From assembly GCF_001422545.1 (NCBI RefSeq), contig NZ_LMLE01000006.1:685295-749294 (forward strand): a stretch of 64,000 nucleotides of DNA. The letters are read 5' to 3'. A model generated the notes under the pieces. It had not been told where the DNA came from and did no database searches. It saw only the letters and a list, made by a program, of their open reading frames with translations. This DNA comes from Pedobacter sp. Leaf41. GTDB lineage: Bacteria; Bacteroidota; Bacteroidia; Sphingobacteriales; Sphingobacteriaceae. The translations under genes and the position numbers were made by a program. Positions 35,818-44,400 of this stretch are shown piece by piece (the stretch's first letter is position 1; each line of letters opens with the position of its first letter).

Positions 35818-36789
35818 ATGAAAAAAATATTGTTGTTAATCGGGTGTTCCCTCTTGTTTTTTGTAAAACCAGTTTCTGCCCAGCAAGACGCACAGTACAG
35901 TCAATATATGTTCAACGGAATCTATATCAATCCGGCTTATGCGGGCTATAAAGAGGTTTTGAATGTTCACAGCTTTTACCGCAGCCAATGGACAGGGATT
36001 ACCGGCGCACCTAAAAGTATGTCGTTGGCGGTAGATGCTATTGCCAACGATGGAAATGTAGGTTTGGCGCTTCAGGTATCTAGCGATAAACTGGGTGCAC
36101 AAACCAATTTGGCCCTATATGGAAACTATGCTTACCGTATCAGATTGAATAATGATGGTAGCTCAAGGTTGGCTTTAGGTTTAGGGGTTGGTATGGTTCA
36201 ATTGGGTATTGATGGTTCGATGCTAAATCCAAACGATCCAGAGCCTTTTCAGCCAGTTGGCGTACAGAGTACCATTTTGCCCGATGCCAGAGCAGGTGTA
36301 TATTTTGCAAACGACAAATTTTATGCAGGTTTTTCTGCTGATAATTTAGTTGCTGCCTATATTGATATTGATCGTTATGCGTTTATACCACAGCCAAAAC
36401 CACATTTTTATTTAACTGCTGGTGCTTTGTTCCCGATAAATGAGAATTTCCTGATTAAGCCATCTTTTCTTTTAAAAGATGATAGGGGCGGACCAACTAG
36501 TTTAGATGTAAATGCTTTTTTAATGGTTAAAGAATTTTTGTGGGTTGGCGGATCATATCGTACAGGCGTGAAGCTTTATGATAAAAGTTATCTTCAAAAA
36601 GATTTATCTCAACGAAATTCGGCAGTAGCCGCAATTCAGATTTTTCCATCCGAAAGGTTAAGAATAGGTTATGGTTACGATTTTTCAATCGGTCCGTTGC
36701 AAGGCTATAGCGGAGGAACACATGAAATGTCGATTGCATATTCCTTCATCAGGGCGAATATCAGAATGGCGACACCAAGGGTGTTTTAG
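35818..36789 (+). CDS. PorP/SprF-family type IX secretion membrane protein
   Basis: A 323-residue outer-membrane protein, taken from the ATG at 35818 rather than the in-frame GTG at 35812 because the ATG starts directly with the MKKILLL signal peptide. The mature N-terminus AQQDAQYSQYMFNGIYINPAYAGY is the PorP/SprF hallmark, followed by a beta-barrel and a C-terminal aromatic segment. In Flavobacterium, SprF is needed for surface display of the neighbouring SprB adhesin. By analogy this copy probably serves the type B protein, and possibly the other proteins, encoded just upstream. It is 14 bases from that gene. Confidence 0.92.
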   Translation: MKKILLLIGCSLLFFVKPVSAQQDAQYSQYMFNGIYINPAYAGYKEVLNVHSFYRSQWTGITGAPKSMSLAVDAIANDGNVGLALQVSSDKLGAQTNLALYGNYAYRIRLNNDGSSRLALGLGVGMVQLGIDGSMLNPNDPEPFQPVGVQSTILPDARAGVYFANDKFYAGFSADNLVAAYIDIDRYAFIPQPKPHFYLTAGALFPINENFLIKPSFLLKDDRGGPTSLDVNAFLMVKEFLWVGGSYRTGVKLYDKSYLQKDLSQRNSAVAAIQIFPSERLRIGYGYDFSIGPLQGYSGGTHEMSIAYSFIRANIRMATPRVF

Positions 36790-36890
36790 ATACATATCCA
36801 GAAATCTGTAAGATAAGATTTACAGATTTAACTGACAGAAAAGTGTCTTTTTATGAATAAAAAAACAGACAAAATACTAAAAAAACGAAA

Positions 36891-36905
36891 CAATTTATTA
36901 AATTG
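36891..36905. promoter_or_regulatory. 15-bp palindrome before the response-regulator gene
   Basis: CAATTTATTAAATTG has perfect 7-base arms around a central T, 18 bases upstream of the ATG at 36923. It may be an operator for the LuxR-type protein or a weak leader hairpin. Confidence 0.35.
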
Positions 36906-36922
36906 CAAAATATCTAATTAAC

Positions 36923-37570
36923 ATGAAATCAAAGAATACTGGAAGTACCTTTACTGTGCTAATTGCCGATGACCACGAGATTATTCGCAGAGGTTTAAAA
37001 AGCTTAATATCTGATTTTTGGGCTGGAGTAGAAATTATCCATGCAGCAACACTAGAGCAAGCGCTTTTAGAAACCGAGAAAGCACCCAATCTAATCATTA
37101 TCGATGTGAATCTGCCTGGAGGCAATAATCTAAAGGTAATAGATCAAATTAAAATGGTTCAACCCAATGCTAAAATATTGGTGTTCTCCTCCCTGAATGA
37201 AAACATTTACGCGGTACCTTACCTAAAATCAGGAGCTTCGGGTTATTTAGCTAAAAACGCTGAAGAGTCTGAAATTGTAACAGCTATTACCACCATTTTA
37301 GCGGGCAGCCGTTACTCTAGCCGCAACGTAAAGGAAAATATGTTTAATAGTATTTTAGGTAACGATGCAGATAATCCGTTTACAAAATTATCTGGCAGAG
37401 AGCTGGAAGTTGCCGAATTGCTGACCAAAGGTGTTGGAGTATTGGAAATTTCCAATCAACTTAACTTGCAAATGGGAACCGTAAGTACTTATAAATTAAG
37501 GTTATTCCAAAAGTTGAAAATCAAAAGTATTATTGAACTTGCCGAGAAGATGAGCATCTACGAAAAATAA
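36923..37570 (+). CDS. LuxR/NarL-type response regulator
   Basis: A 215-residue two-component regulator. Receiver domain at 10-125 with acidic pair Asp16/Asp17, phospho-acceptor Asp61 in IIIDVNLPGG, and Lys in GYLAKNAEE. The C-terminal LuxR/GerE helix-turn-helix is at about 150-212 (LSGRELEVAELLTKGVGVLEISNQL). No histidine kinase gene is adjacent, so it is an orphan in this window. Its position directly after the PorP/SprF operon suggests control of surface genes, but that is inference. The stop codon overlaps a terminator stem. Confidence 0.9.
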   Translation: MKSKNTGSTFTVLIADDHEIIRRGLKSLISDFWAGVEIIHAATLEQALLETEKAPNLIIIDVNLPGGNNLKVIDQIKMVQPNAKILVFSSLNENIYAVPYLKSGASGYLAKNAEESEIVTAITTILAGSRYSSRNVKENMFNSILGNDADNPFTKLSGRELEVAELLTKGVGVLEISNQLNLQMGTVSTYKLRLFQKLKIKSIIELAEKMSIYEK

Positions 37571-37600
37571 GGATTGCTCCAAGCATCCTTATTTTTTATT
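37563..37600. terminator. Bidirectional terminator overlapping both gene ends
   Basis: AAAAATAAGGAT (37563-37574) pairs with ATCCTTATTTTT (37585-37596), with one bulged T, and GC/GC stack near the loop TCCAA. Its arms include the stop codons of the response regulator (plus) and of the 59-aa gene (minus). Confidence 0.75.
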
Positions 37601-37768
37601 TTCATTTGTTGTTCCAGTAGATTCTTCGCCAGATTCATTAGGACTATCTCCTGCCTGGCCATATTTTTCGGAAGCACCTTTTCCATTCTGGTCAAAACTT
37701 GCTTTCTCTTTCGATGTGCCTGAAGTTTTAGCTTTCCCCTTTTCTTGATCTTTTTCCTTCGTTTCCAT
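37589..37768 (-). CDS. Small hydrophilic protein (59 aa)
   Basis: A 59-residue frame with ATG at 37768 and stop TAA at 37589. It is highly polar, rich in Lys, Glu, Ser, Gly and Thr, with no hydrophobic segment, Trp or Cys, and it is predicted disordered. Its end is shared with the terminator of the neighbour. Composition and position as an isolated frame at a gene boundary argue for a real gene, and I recall such small Lys/Glu/Ser proteins in Sphingobacteriaceae, but no function is known. Confidence 0.55.
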   Translation of the reverse strand: METKEKDQEKGKAKTSGTSKEKASFDQNGKGASEKYGQAGDSPNESGEESTGTTNENKK

Positions 37769-37846
37769 GATAATTCTTTTATTTAACTGTTTAACAAAGC
37801 TCGAAAGTTAAAAGTTTTAGCTAATTGCGATTCATGTATGGAAAGC

Positions 37847-37978
37847 TTATCTTTTTAATGGACTTTTAGATGTTCCATGACTTGTTCCAATTTCCAGTAA
37901 TTGCTTTTTTTGGGTAAAGAACAAGCAGACTAGAAGGATCAGAATTGCTCCAATAATCGTTAGCCATTTCTTCATCAT
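37847..37978 (-). CDS. Small single-helix membrane protein (43 aa)
   Basis: A 43-residue frame with two possible ATGs, at 37978 and 37975. MMKKWLTIIGAILILLVCLFF makes one transmembrane helix after a basic start, followed by a short polar, basic tail that ends in KSPLKR. It lies 39 bases downstream of the mlaD stop on the same strand, so it could be the last gene of that operon. No family is recognised. The two ATGs and the composition support expression, but it is short and unconfirmed. Confidence 0.45.
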   Translation of the reverse strand: MMKKWLTIIGAILILLVCLFFTQKKQLLEIGTSHGTSKSPLKR

Positions 37979-38017
37979 TTTGCCAGCGTTTGGGATAATG
38001 AACGATTGAAGTATCTC

Positions 38018-38989
38018 TTACTTGTTTTTTACTGAATCACGGGCACGTTTTTTAAAGAAACCGCGAAGCAGGAAGTTGCTTTGTAAAGCTTCTAAATCTT
38101 CATCAAGCTTCTTGCTGCTTTTTTCCAGATTGATCATGATCGCCCTTACCTGATCGGCAGTTTTAGCGTCATTAAGCAGTAAACCTGCCGCGTTATCATT
38201 ACTATTTAATTTTCCAGAAGCCTTTTCTAAGTTAGCCGCCATTACAGATGCCGATTGTGCAGTTTTTTGCAGTGTGCTGGCAGAGCGTTCCAACTTGGCA
38301 AATACTGCTGTATCCGTCATCATTTTATCCATCAAGCCGTTTTTGGTATTCAGTGTTTTCCCGAATGTATTTAAGCTTTGTGCTGTTTGCGCAGTTGATG
38401 CTGTTATCCTATTTAGATTAGCAACCATCGTTTTAAAATCCTGGGCCAACTTTTCATCAGAAAGCAGTGCGCCAGCGGCACCTTTTCCATCTACCAGGTT
38501 ATGGGCAAGAATCTTGAAGTCGCCGGTTACATCGACTAAGTTTTTATTGTTCACCTGGAGGGTTTTCATAATGTCATCAGTAGATAAGGAATTATTTACC
38601 TTCAGCACGTCGCCGTCTTCAACGAAAGGAAATTTTGGATTTCCACCAGTGATCACCACAATTTTATTTCCGATTAAACCATCGGCACCTATGCTTGCAC
38701 CAGCATCTTTATGTATATACTTATGCACATCTTCTTCTATGCTCAGAAATACACGTACCTGTGAGGTTCCAAAAAATTCAATCTTTTTGATTGTGCCGAT
38801 TTTAACACCAGAAAACCATACATTGTTTCCCTTTTTCAATCCCTGGATATCGTTGAAAACAACACTCAACGTAAAGCTTTTAACAAAGGTTTTCTTTTGG
38901 CTACCCAAAGTAAAAATGGCAAAAACGAATATCAAAATGCCAATGGCAATAAATATTCCGACAGTTATTTTCTTTTTATTATCGTTCAT
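38018..38989 (-). CDS. MlaD/MCE-domain lipid-transport protein
   Basis: A 323-residue protein with one N-terminal transmembrane helix (VGIFIAIGILIFVFAIF) and an MCE domain at about 35-115 (FTLSVVFNDIQGLKKGNNVWFSGVKIGTI). A long helical, Ser/Thr/Ala-rich C-terminal part follows, characteristic of proteins that reach into the periplasm. MCE proteins shuttle phospholipids between the membranes and work with the MlaE permease and MlaF ATPase. The order here, lipoprotein-MlaE-MlaF-MlaD, is the usual Bacteroidota one. The gene is separated from mlaF by two bases. Confidence 0.9.
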   Translation of the reverse strand: MNDNKKKITVGIFIAIGILIFVFAIFTLGSQKKTFVKSFTLSVVFNDIQGLKKGNNVWFSGVKIGTIKKIEFFGTSQVRVFLSIEEDVHKYIHKDAGASIGADGLIGNKIVVITGGNPKFPFVEDGDVLKVNNSLSTDDIMKTLQVNNKNLVDVTGDFKILAHNLVDGKGAAGALLSDEKLAQDFKTMVANLNRITASTAQTAQSLNTFGKTLNTKNGLMDKMMTDTAVFAKLERSASTLQKTAQSASVMAANLEKASGKLNSNDNAAGLLLNDAKTADQVRAIMINLEKSSKKLDEDLEALQSNFLLRGFFKKRARDSVKNK

Positions 38990-38991
38990 GG

Positions 38992-39762
38992 TTACTGTAT
39001 AAAATTATAATCAAAAAATGGTTGTGCTTGCGGATCTCCTGAGTTGAAAATATCGTCGAAAGATCCCTGACGTTCGAAACTACGTTCGACCAACATGGCT
39101 ACCCTGTTCCCTGTTTCTTTAGCACAGGTTAAATCGTGGGTAATTACGATTGCGCTGGTATGGTAACGTTTCTGTACGGTATTGATCAATTTGTTTATTT
39201 CTTTAGATGTAATGGGATCCAGCCCTGCGGTAGGCTCATCATAGAGCATAATTTCTGGTTTCAAAATCAACGTTCGAGCAATCCCAATTCGTTTTCGTTG
39301 TCCCCCAGAGAGCTCGGAAGGCATTTGGTTGATAGTTTGAGATAACCCAACTGCATCCAGCATTTCTTCCACTAAATCTTTAACTTCCTGTTTGCTCAAA
39401 TCCCTGCGATTTCTTACTAAGGGAAACTCCAGGTTTTCCCTTACCGTCATGCTATCATAAAGCGCACTGTTTTGAAAAGAAAAACCTACCCGAAGACGGA
39501 GTGCCAATAATTGTTCGTAAGAGATATCGTCTACAACATGATCCAACACATTTACTAAGCCCGAATCTGGTTTGAGCAGACCGATGATGATTTTAATCAA
39601 CACTGATTTTCCTGTTCCGGATTTACCCAAAACCACCAGATTTTCTCCCTTGTAAAGATCGAGGGAAGCATTTTCCAGTACCTGATAGCTGCCGAAAGCC
39701 TTATAGAGATTTTTTATCTCAATCACCTTTTCGGTGCTATTTAAGATTTCTTTTTGTACCAT
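38992..39762 (-). CDS. MlaF-type ABC transporter ATP-binding protein
   Basis: A 256-residue ABC ATPase. Walker A GKSGTGKS is at residues 46-53, the signature LSGGQRKR near 151, Walker B IMLYDEPTAGLDP, and the switch His lies in VITHDL. The N-terminal VIEIKNLYKAFGSYQVLE and the spacing match the MlaF group that powers MCE-dependent phospholipid transport. The gene ends two bases before mlaD and starts a few bases after mlaE, so translation is coupled within the operon. Confidence 0.92.
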   Translation of the reverse strand: MVQKEILNSTEKVIEIKNLYKAFGSYQVLENASLDLYKGENLVVLGKSGTGKSVLIKIIIGLLKPDSGLVNVLDHVVDDISYEQLLALRLRVGFSFQNSALYDSMTVRENLEFPLVRNRRDLSKQEVKDLVEEMLDAVGLSQTINQMPSELSGGQRKRIGIARTLILKPEIMLYDEPTAGLDPITSKEINKLINTVQKRYHTSAIVITHDLTCAKETGNRVAMLVERSFERQGSFDDIFNSGDPQAQPFFDYNFIQ

Positions 39763-39766
39763 GCGA

Positions 39767-40570
39767 TTAGCTGTTAAACAGACTGAAAATTTGTACGCAA
39801 ACTACTTCCTCAATAAAAATAAGGAACATTGCCGTTACTACCGATGAATTAGCTGCTTTACCTACACCTTCAGTGCCTTTTGATGAATTGTAACCCTGAT
39901 AACAACCAACTATTGCAATAGTGAAACCAAAGAGAATGGCTTTGAAGGTTGATGCAATAATATCAAGAAAAGTGATGCTTTCTAAGGCGCTTTGAAAAAA
40001 TGTAGTAGCACTGGTGCCTTCGTTAACGGAAACGTTAAGTAACGCACCCAACATGCCAACCATTGCTGTATAAAAGGTGAGTATAGGCATGGTGATGGTG
40101 GCGGCCATTACCCGGGTTGATACCAGGAATTTGAATGGATTTGTTGCTGAAACCTCCATGGCATCAATTTGTTCGCTCACTTTCATTGAGCCAAGTTCTG
40201 CACCAATGCTCGAACCTACTTTACCAGCGGCAATTAGGCCGGTAAGTAATGGAGCAAGGGTTCTTAGTAAGGCAATGCCCACCAACGATGGGAGCCAGGA
40301 TGTTGCGCCAAATTCTGACAAAGATGGACGCGATTGTTTTGTAAAAACTAAGCCTGTAATAAAGCCAGTGGTAGAAATCAGTAATGCGGAACGATAACCA
40401 ATTTCATAACATTGACGCATTAATTCCTTGAACTCATATGGAGGCAAGAATGCTTCCTTAAAAAAACGGCCAATAAAACGGAAAACCTCGTAGAGGTTTA
40501 TGAATGTTTGAGCGAATTTTTTAACAGGTTTTGATTGATCTTTGGGATCTTCCACCTTTTCTATTCCCAT
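39767..40570 (-). CDS. MlaE-family permease
   Basis: A 267-residue integral membrane protein with about five or six transmembrane segments. The MlaE motif region includes TRVMAATITMPIL near residue 150, preceded by GAELGSMKVSEQIDAMEV, which is diagnostic for this family. It forms the inner-membrane core of the phospholipid-transport ABC complex with MlaF and MlaD. The start overlaps the lipoprotein gene by ten bases, indicating translational coupling. Confidence 0.92.
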   Translation of the reverse strand: MGIEKVEDPKDQSKPVKKFAQTFINLYEVFRFIGRFFKEAFLPPYEFKELMRQCYEIGYRSALLISTTGFITGLVFTKQSRPSLSEFGATSWLPSLVGIALLRTLAPLLTGLIAAGKVGSSIGAELGSMKVSEQIDAMEVSATNPFKFLVSTRVMAATITMPILTFYTAMVGMLGALLNVSVNEGTSATTFFQSALESITFLDIIASTFKAILFGFTIAIVGCYQGYNSSKGTEGVGKAANSSVVTAMFLIFIEEVVCVQIFSLFNS

Positions 40571-40923
40571 CTTGATGCTTTAGTCTTTTTGGTAGAATCT
40601 TCTTTAATTGTTGCCTCTTTTTGAATGCGATACTCCGTCACTTTTAGCGTATCGGCTGGAGACAAACTTTTATAAAGCACGTTAAAGGTAGTCATTAAAG
40701 ATTTTTTATTTTGATCATATTCAGTATTCGAGATCATTCCGTCGATATGTTTCTGGTCCAATTCGAAAGATTGATCGAGCAGTGCTTTGGTGGAATCTAC
40801 AATCGCATCATTTGATAATGTGACCTGTTTATCAACCTTATTCCCGCCAGAACCCTTTTCTGGATTGGTGTTGTGACAAGCGATGACTAAAAGAGCAATT
40901 GGAAGCGCCAAAATTATTCTCAT
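40561..40923 (-). CDS. Hypothetical lipoprotein upstream of mlaE
   Basis: A 120-residue lipoprotein precursor with lipobox Cys16 (LLVIAC). The mature part is polar, with predicted helices in the second half (NVLYKSLSPADTLKVTEYRIQKE). It is the first gene of the Mla operon and overlaps mlaE by ten bases. It may be an accessory partner of the lipid-transport complex, as similar small lipoproteins are found at this place in related genomes, but no domain is recognised. Confidence 0.7.
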   Translation of the reverse strand: MRIILALPIALLVIACHNTNPEKGSGGNKVDKQVTLSNDAIVDSTKALLDQSFELDQKHIDGMISNTEYDQNKKSLMTTFNVLYKSLSPADTLKVTEYRIQKEATIKEDSTKKTKASRWE

Positions 40924-41483
40924 TTTAAGAATACAGATAGCTAGGGAAATTGTTTGTTTAGATGGAAAGTATTGGAAATATTTTTGAATTTAAACTTAAG
41001 CATTATATCAATTCTTGATCGATAGAAATAGCGCAAATCTTCTCACGAATAATTAAAATGCCTCTAATTGGTGATTGAAAATATTATATTGCTGAATATT
41101 TAAAAACCAAATAGTTGGATAATACTGGAGTTCAAAAATGATACAACCTTTAGTTGTTAGAAAAAATTTGATTTAGATCAACATTTATCAAGAATTTGGA
41201 TTTTGAAAACACCGTCTGAGTCTGTCTAATCGAATAAGTTTAATGACATAAATAAAACATTGTGAGTTGAGTCTAATTAATACTACAAAATAAATATATG
41301 TTACATTATTCTGACAAAGGAATGTAATATCTTCGCGACCTAATGCCCACCCTGTAAACTAAGGATATGAAAGTTTGTCTTCCAAAACCATAGTGGTTAG
41401 AACTACGTATGTAGGCTTAACTAACAGACAAGCTTAAATAAATACTACATCACCCAATTGTTGTAGAACATATCGTCCCGTGT
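40924..41483. other. 560-base intergenic region before the giant adhesin
   Basis: It divides the Mla operon from the plus-strand giant gene. A candidate -7 element TATCTTCG at 41328-41335, followed by CGACC, gives a plus-strand start near 41340 and a leader of about 144 bases; the -33 box is weak. The leader holds the structured element at 41371-41435. From 40924 to about 41290 I see AT-rich sequence only and no convincing gene. Confidence 0.55.
41371..41435 (+). promoter_or_regulatory. Candidate three-way-junction leader structure with an 8-codon uORF
   Basis: An outer 10-pair stem (AAGTTTGTCT 41371-41380 with AGACAAGCTT 41426-41435, one G-U pair) encloses two hairpins: AACCA/TGGTT (41386-41390, 41394-41398) and CTAC/GTAG (41403-41406, 41411-41414). 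A tiny reading frame, MKVCLPKP then TAG (41367-41393), follows an AAGGAT and covers the 5' arm. It lies 48 bases before the giant gene. I do not match it to a known riboswitch class. Confidence 0.4.
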
Positions 41484-44400
41484 ATGAATAAAAATTTACT
41501 CGCTTTGTGTGGATTCACACAAAATGCTTCTGGTATTAACAATTATTTAACGAATAAGTTTGTTAAATGTTTTACTCATTTACTCATTTTTTTATTTTTT
41601 TCACTACTGTTAGTTTTGGGTACAGCTTCCGCTCAAACCTACAAAACCCATTATATTGCACCAGCGCCTTGGCAATACTGGACGAGTGCGAATGAAATTG
41701 TAGTCACAACCAATGTGGCTAATACTGCCGTAACGATAAGGAAGAGTAACGGCGCTGTAGTAACGACTCTTGCGCCAACACCTACTGCGCCAGCAGTCTA
41801 TCGGTTTCTTGGCGAACCCAACGGAACGCCATTAAACGCCTTAAATACAGTGCTTTCTGATAGGGGAATGATTGTAGAAGGGAATAATCCCATAACTGTT
41901 AATATTCGGAATATAGCATCTGATGCAATTGGGAACGGAGGTGATGCTTTTATCAAAGGTAATGCTGCTTTATTTAGTTTTGGGGATGCGGCAATTGGTA
42001 CTGCTTTCCGTGTGGGTTACTACCGTGATGGTGATTTAAATGGGCCTACTCAAAGGCCAAGGTATAGTGTAATGGCTATAGAAAATAATACTACGGTTAA
42101 GCTAAATGGTACGGCATTAGTAACGTTGAACGCGGGCCAAAGTTATTTATTTCAAACTACCCTGGGGGCTTTGGTAGAAACATCTGCCCCTGCAGTAATG
42201 AATGCAGGCGCACATATCGATACACCGCTTGGTTGCGGGGATGGTGTATATAATCCGGTTCCACCAGTTAATTCTTTAGGAAACGAATATGTTGTAATTA
42301 GAAGTGCTGGTAACAATGTGGCAGAACAAACAACAGTGGTAGCCACATTACCCAATACCACAATTACCGTTACAAACTTTAATTTGAATGGTACGGTAAA
42401 CTCAACAAACAGTTATACACTCGTTGCCGCAGGTAGTTTTGTCACTTTTCCAAATGGTATTCCTGGTGCTGTAGCTAATGGTACCAGTCAGGTTGGTATT
42501 CAGTATTCAAGCTCAAAAATCACGGCAACAAAAAATGTAGCGGCATATTCTGGTACTGCAGATAATTGTGAGGTTGACATGCTGACATTGGCTCCGATTG
42601 CCAATTGTGGTGGAAGTTTGATTGCAAAAACTTTTAAATTTCGCACTAATGGCGAGGCGGATCTCTCGTATTTCGGATATATTACTACGAAAAGTGCAAC
42701 AGAAAAAATATTATTGACAACTACTGGTGGCACAGTAAATTACACAAATCGTGATCTTGAAACAGTCGCAGGGGTTGGTGTAAGAAGGCAATTGGGAAGT
42801 ACTGGGTTGTATTTAATAGATTTTACCAATACAGAACTTGGTACACCGGCAGCCATCACTTTTACAAGTGGCTCTAGGGTTAATGCAGTATTAGTTCAGA
42901 ATGGACAAGGTTATTCTATGTCGAGTTTTATCACGCCATTACCAGAACAATCAATTAAACCAATTTTAACACAGGGGAGTTGTGCTACTGCAACACTTTC
43001 AGCAGATCCAGGTGCTGTTGGTCCATATCAATGGTTTTTAAATGGTGTTCCAATAACAGGTGCAACTAACCGAACATATTCACCAACAGAATCTGGTTCT
43101 TACACATTAACCACGAATTTAGGTTGTGGTACATCAGCACAATCAGTTCCAATTACGGTTGCACTTTGTAATGTAGACCGAAATATTACCAAAACAGTTG
43201 ATGATCCAAATCCGCCTATAAATGGTACGGTTCGTTTCACCTTAACTGCGTTAAATAGTGGTGTGGGTACTGCTCTTGGGGTTTCGGTTAACGATTTATT
43301 GCCGTCTGGTTATACTTTTATCAGTAGTGTAGCCTCTACAGGAACCTCTTATAGTGGTACAACTGGAGTTTGGAATATTGGTTCATTAGGGCCAAATGGT
43401 TCAGCAACTTTAGTGGTTACTGCAAAGGTGAATTCCTCAGGCAATTATACCAATACCGCCACCATAACCGGGTCACAATCAGATGCGAATACCGCGAATG
43501 ATGTAAGTTCGGTTACTGTTGTTCCTATTACTTCTATTTCTTTAACCTCTTCTACCACGCCGCCAAGTGATGCACAAACTGTGTGTATCAACACGGCTAT
43601 GACCAATATTACCTATGCCATTGGAGGAACGGCAACCGGTGCAAATGTAACAGGTTTGCCTGCTGGCGTTACAGCAAATTATAATAGCGCTACAAAAGTT
43701 TTAACTATTTCTGGTACACCCACAGCCACTACAACAGGACCAAAAGCTTATGTTGTTACTTCAACGGGTGGAAATCCGAATGTATCAGCATCTGGAACCA
43801 TTCAGGTAAATGGAATAGTCGCAACGCCGGTATTTGCAGCTGGTTTGGCTTCAACCAGGTGCCAGGGTGCGGGAACTCAAACCTATTCAGCAACAGCTAC
43901 CAACTCAACTGGGATAACTTATAGCATTAACACAACCAGTCAGCAAGCGGTTATCGATCCGGCTACTGGAGAAGTAACATTTTCTCCATTATATTCCGGA
44001 ACCGCAATAGTAACTGCTACAGCTGCAGGATGTTCTTCTAAAACAGCTACACATACCATTGTAATTACATCAACCGGTACAATTACGGGTACGGCAAATG
44101 TTTGTAGTGGAAGCAGTGGTACCTTGATTTTGAGTGCAACAACCGCATCTGTAGTGAGATGGGAATATTCTACAGATGGGGGTACAACCTGGATTACCTA
44201 CACGCCTGCAAATACAACAACAACTTTAAACTATACCAACCTAAATGTAACCACAACCTACAGGGCAATAGTTACAGGCGGTGGTTGCGCTGAAGCGCCA
44301 TCTTCACCATTTACCGTTAGTGTTACGCAACGACCAGTTATCGCTAATCAAAATTATAATTTGTGCGTTGCCGGTAATTTCAATTTTCGGCCAGTTGAAG

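Noticed and set aside
41371..41435. Cyclic di-GMP riboswitch before the giant adhesin
   Set aside because: The conserved class I core could not be found; only a generic three-way junction is supported, so no class is named.
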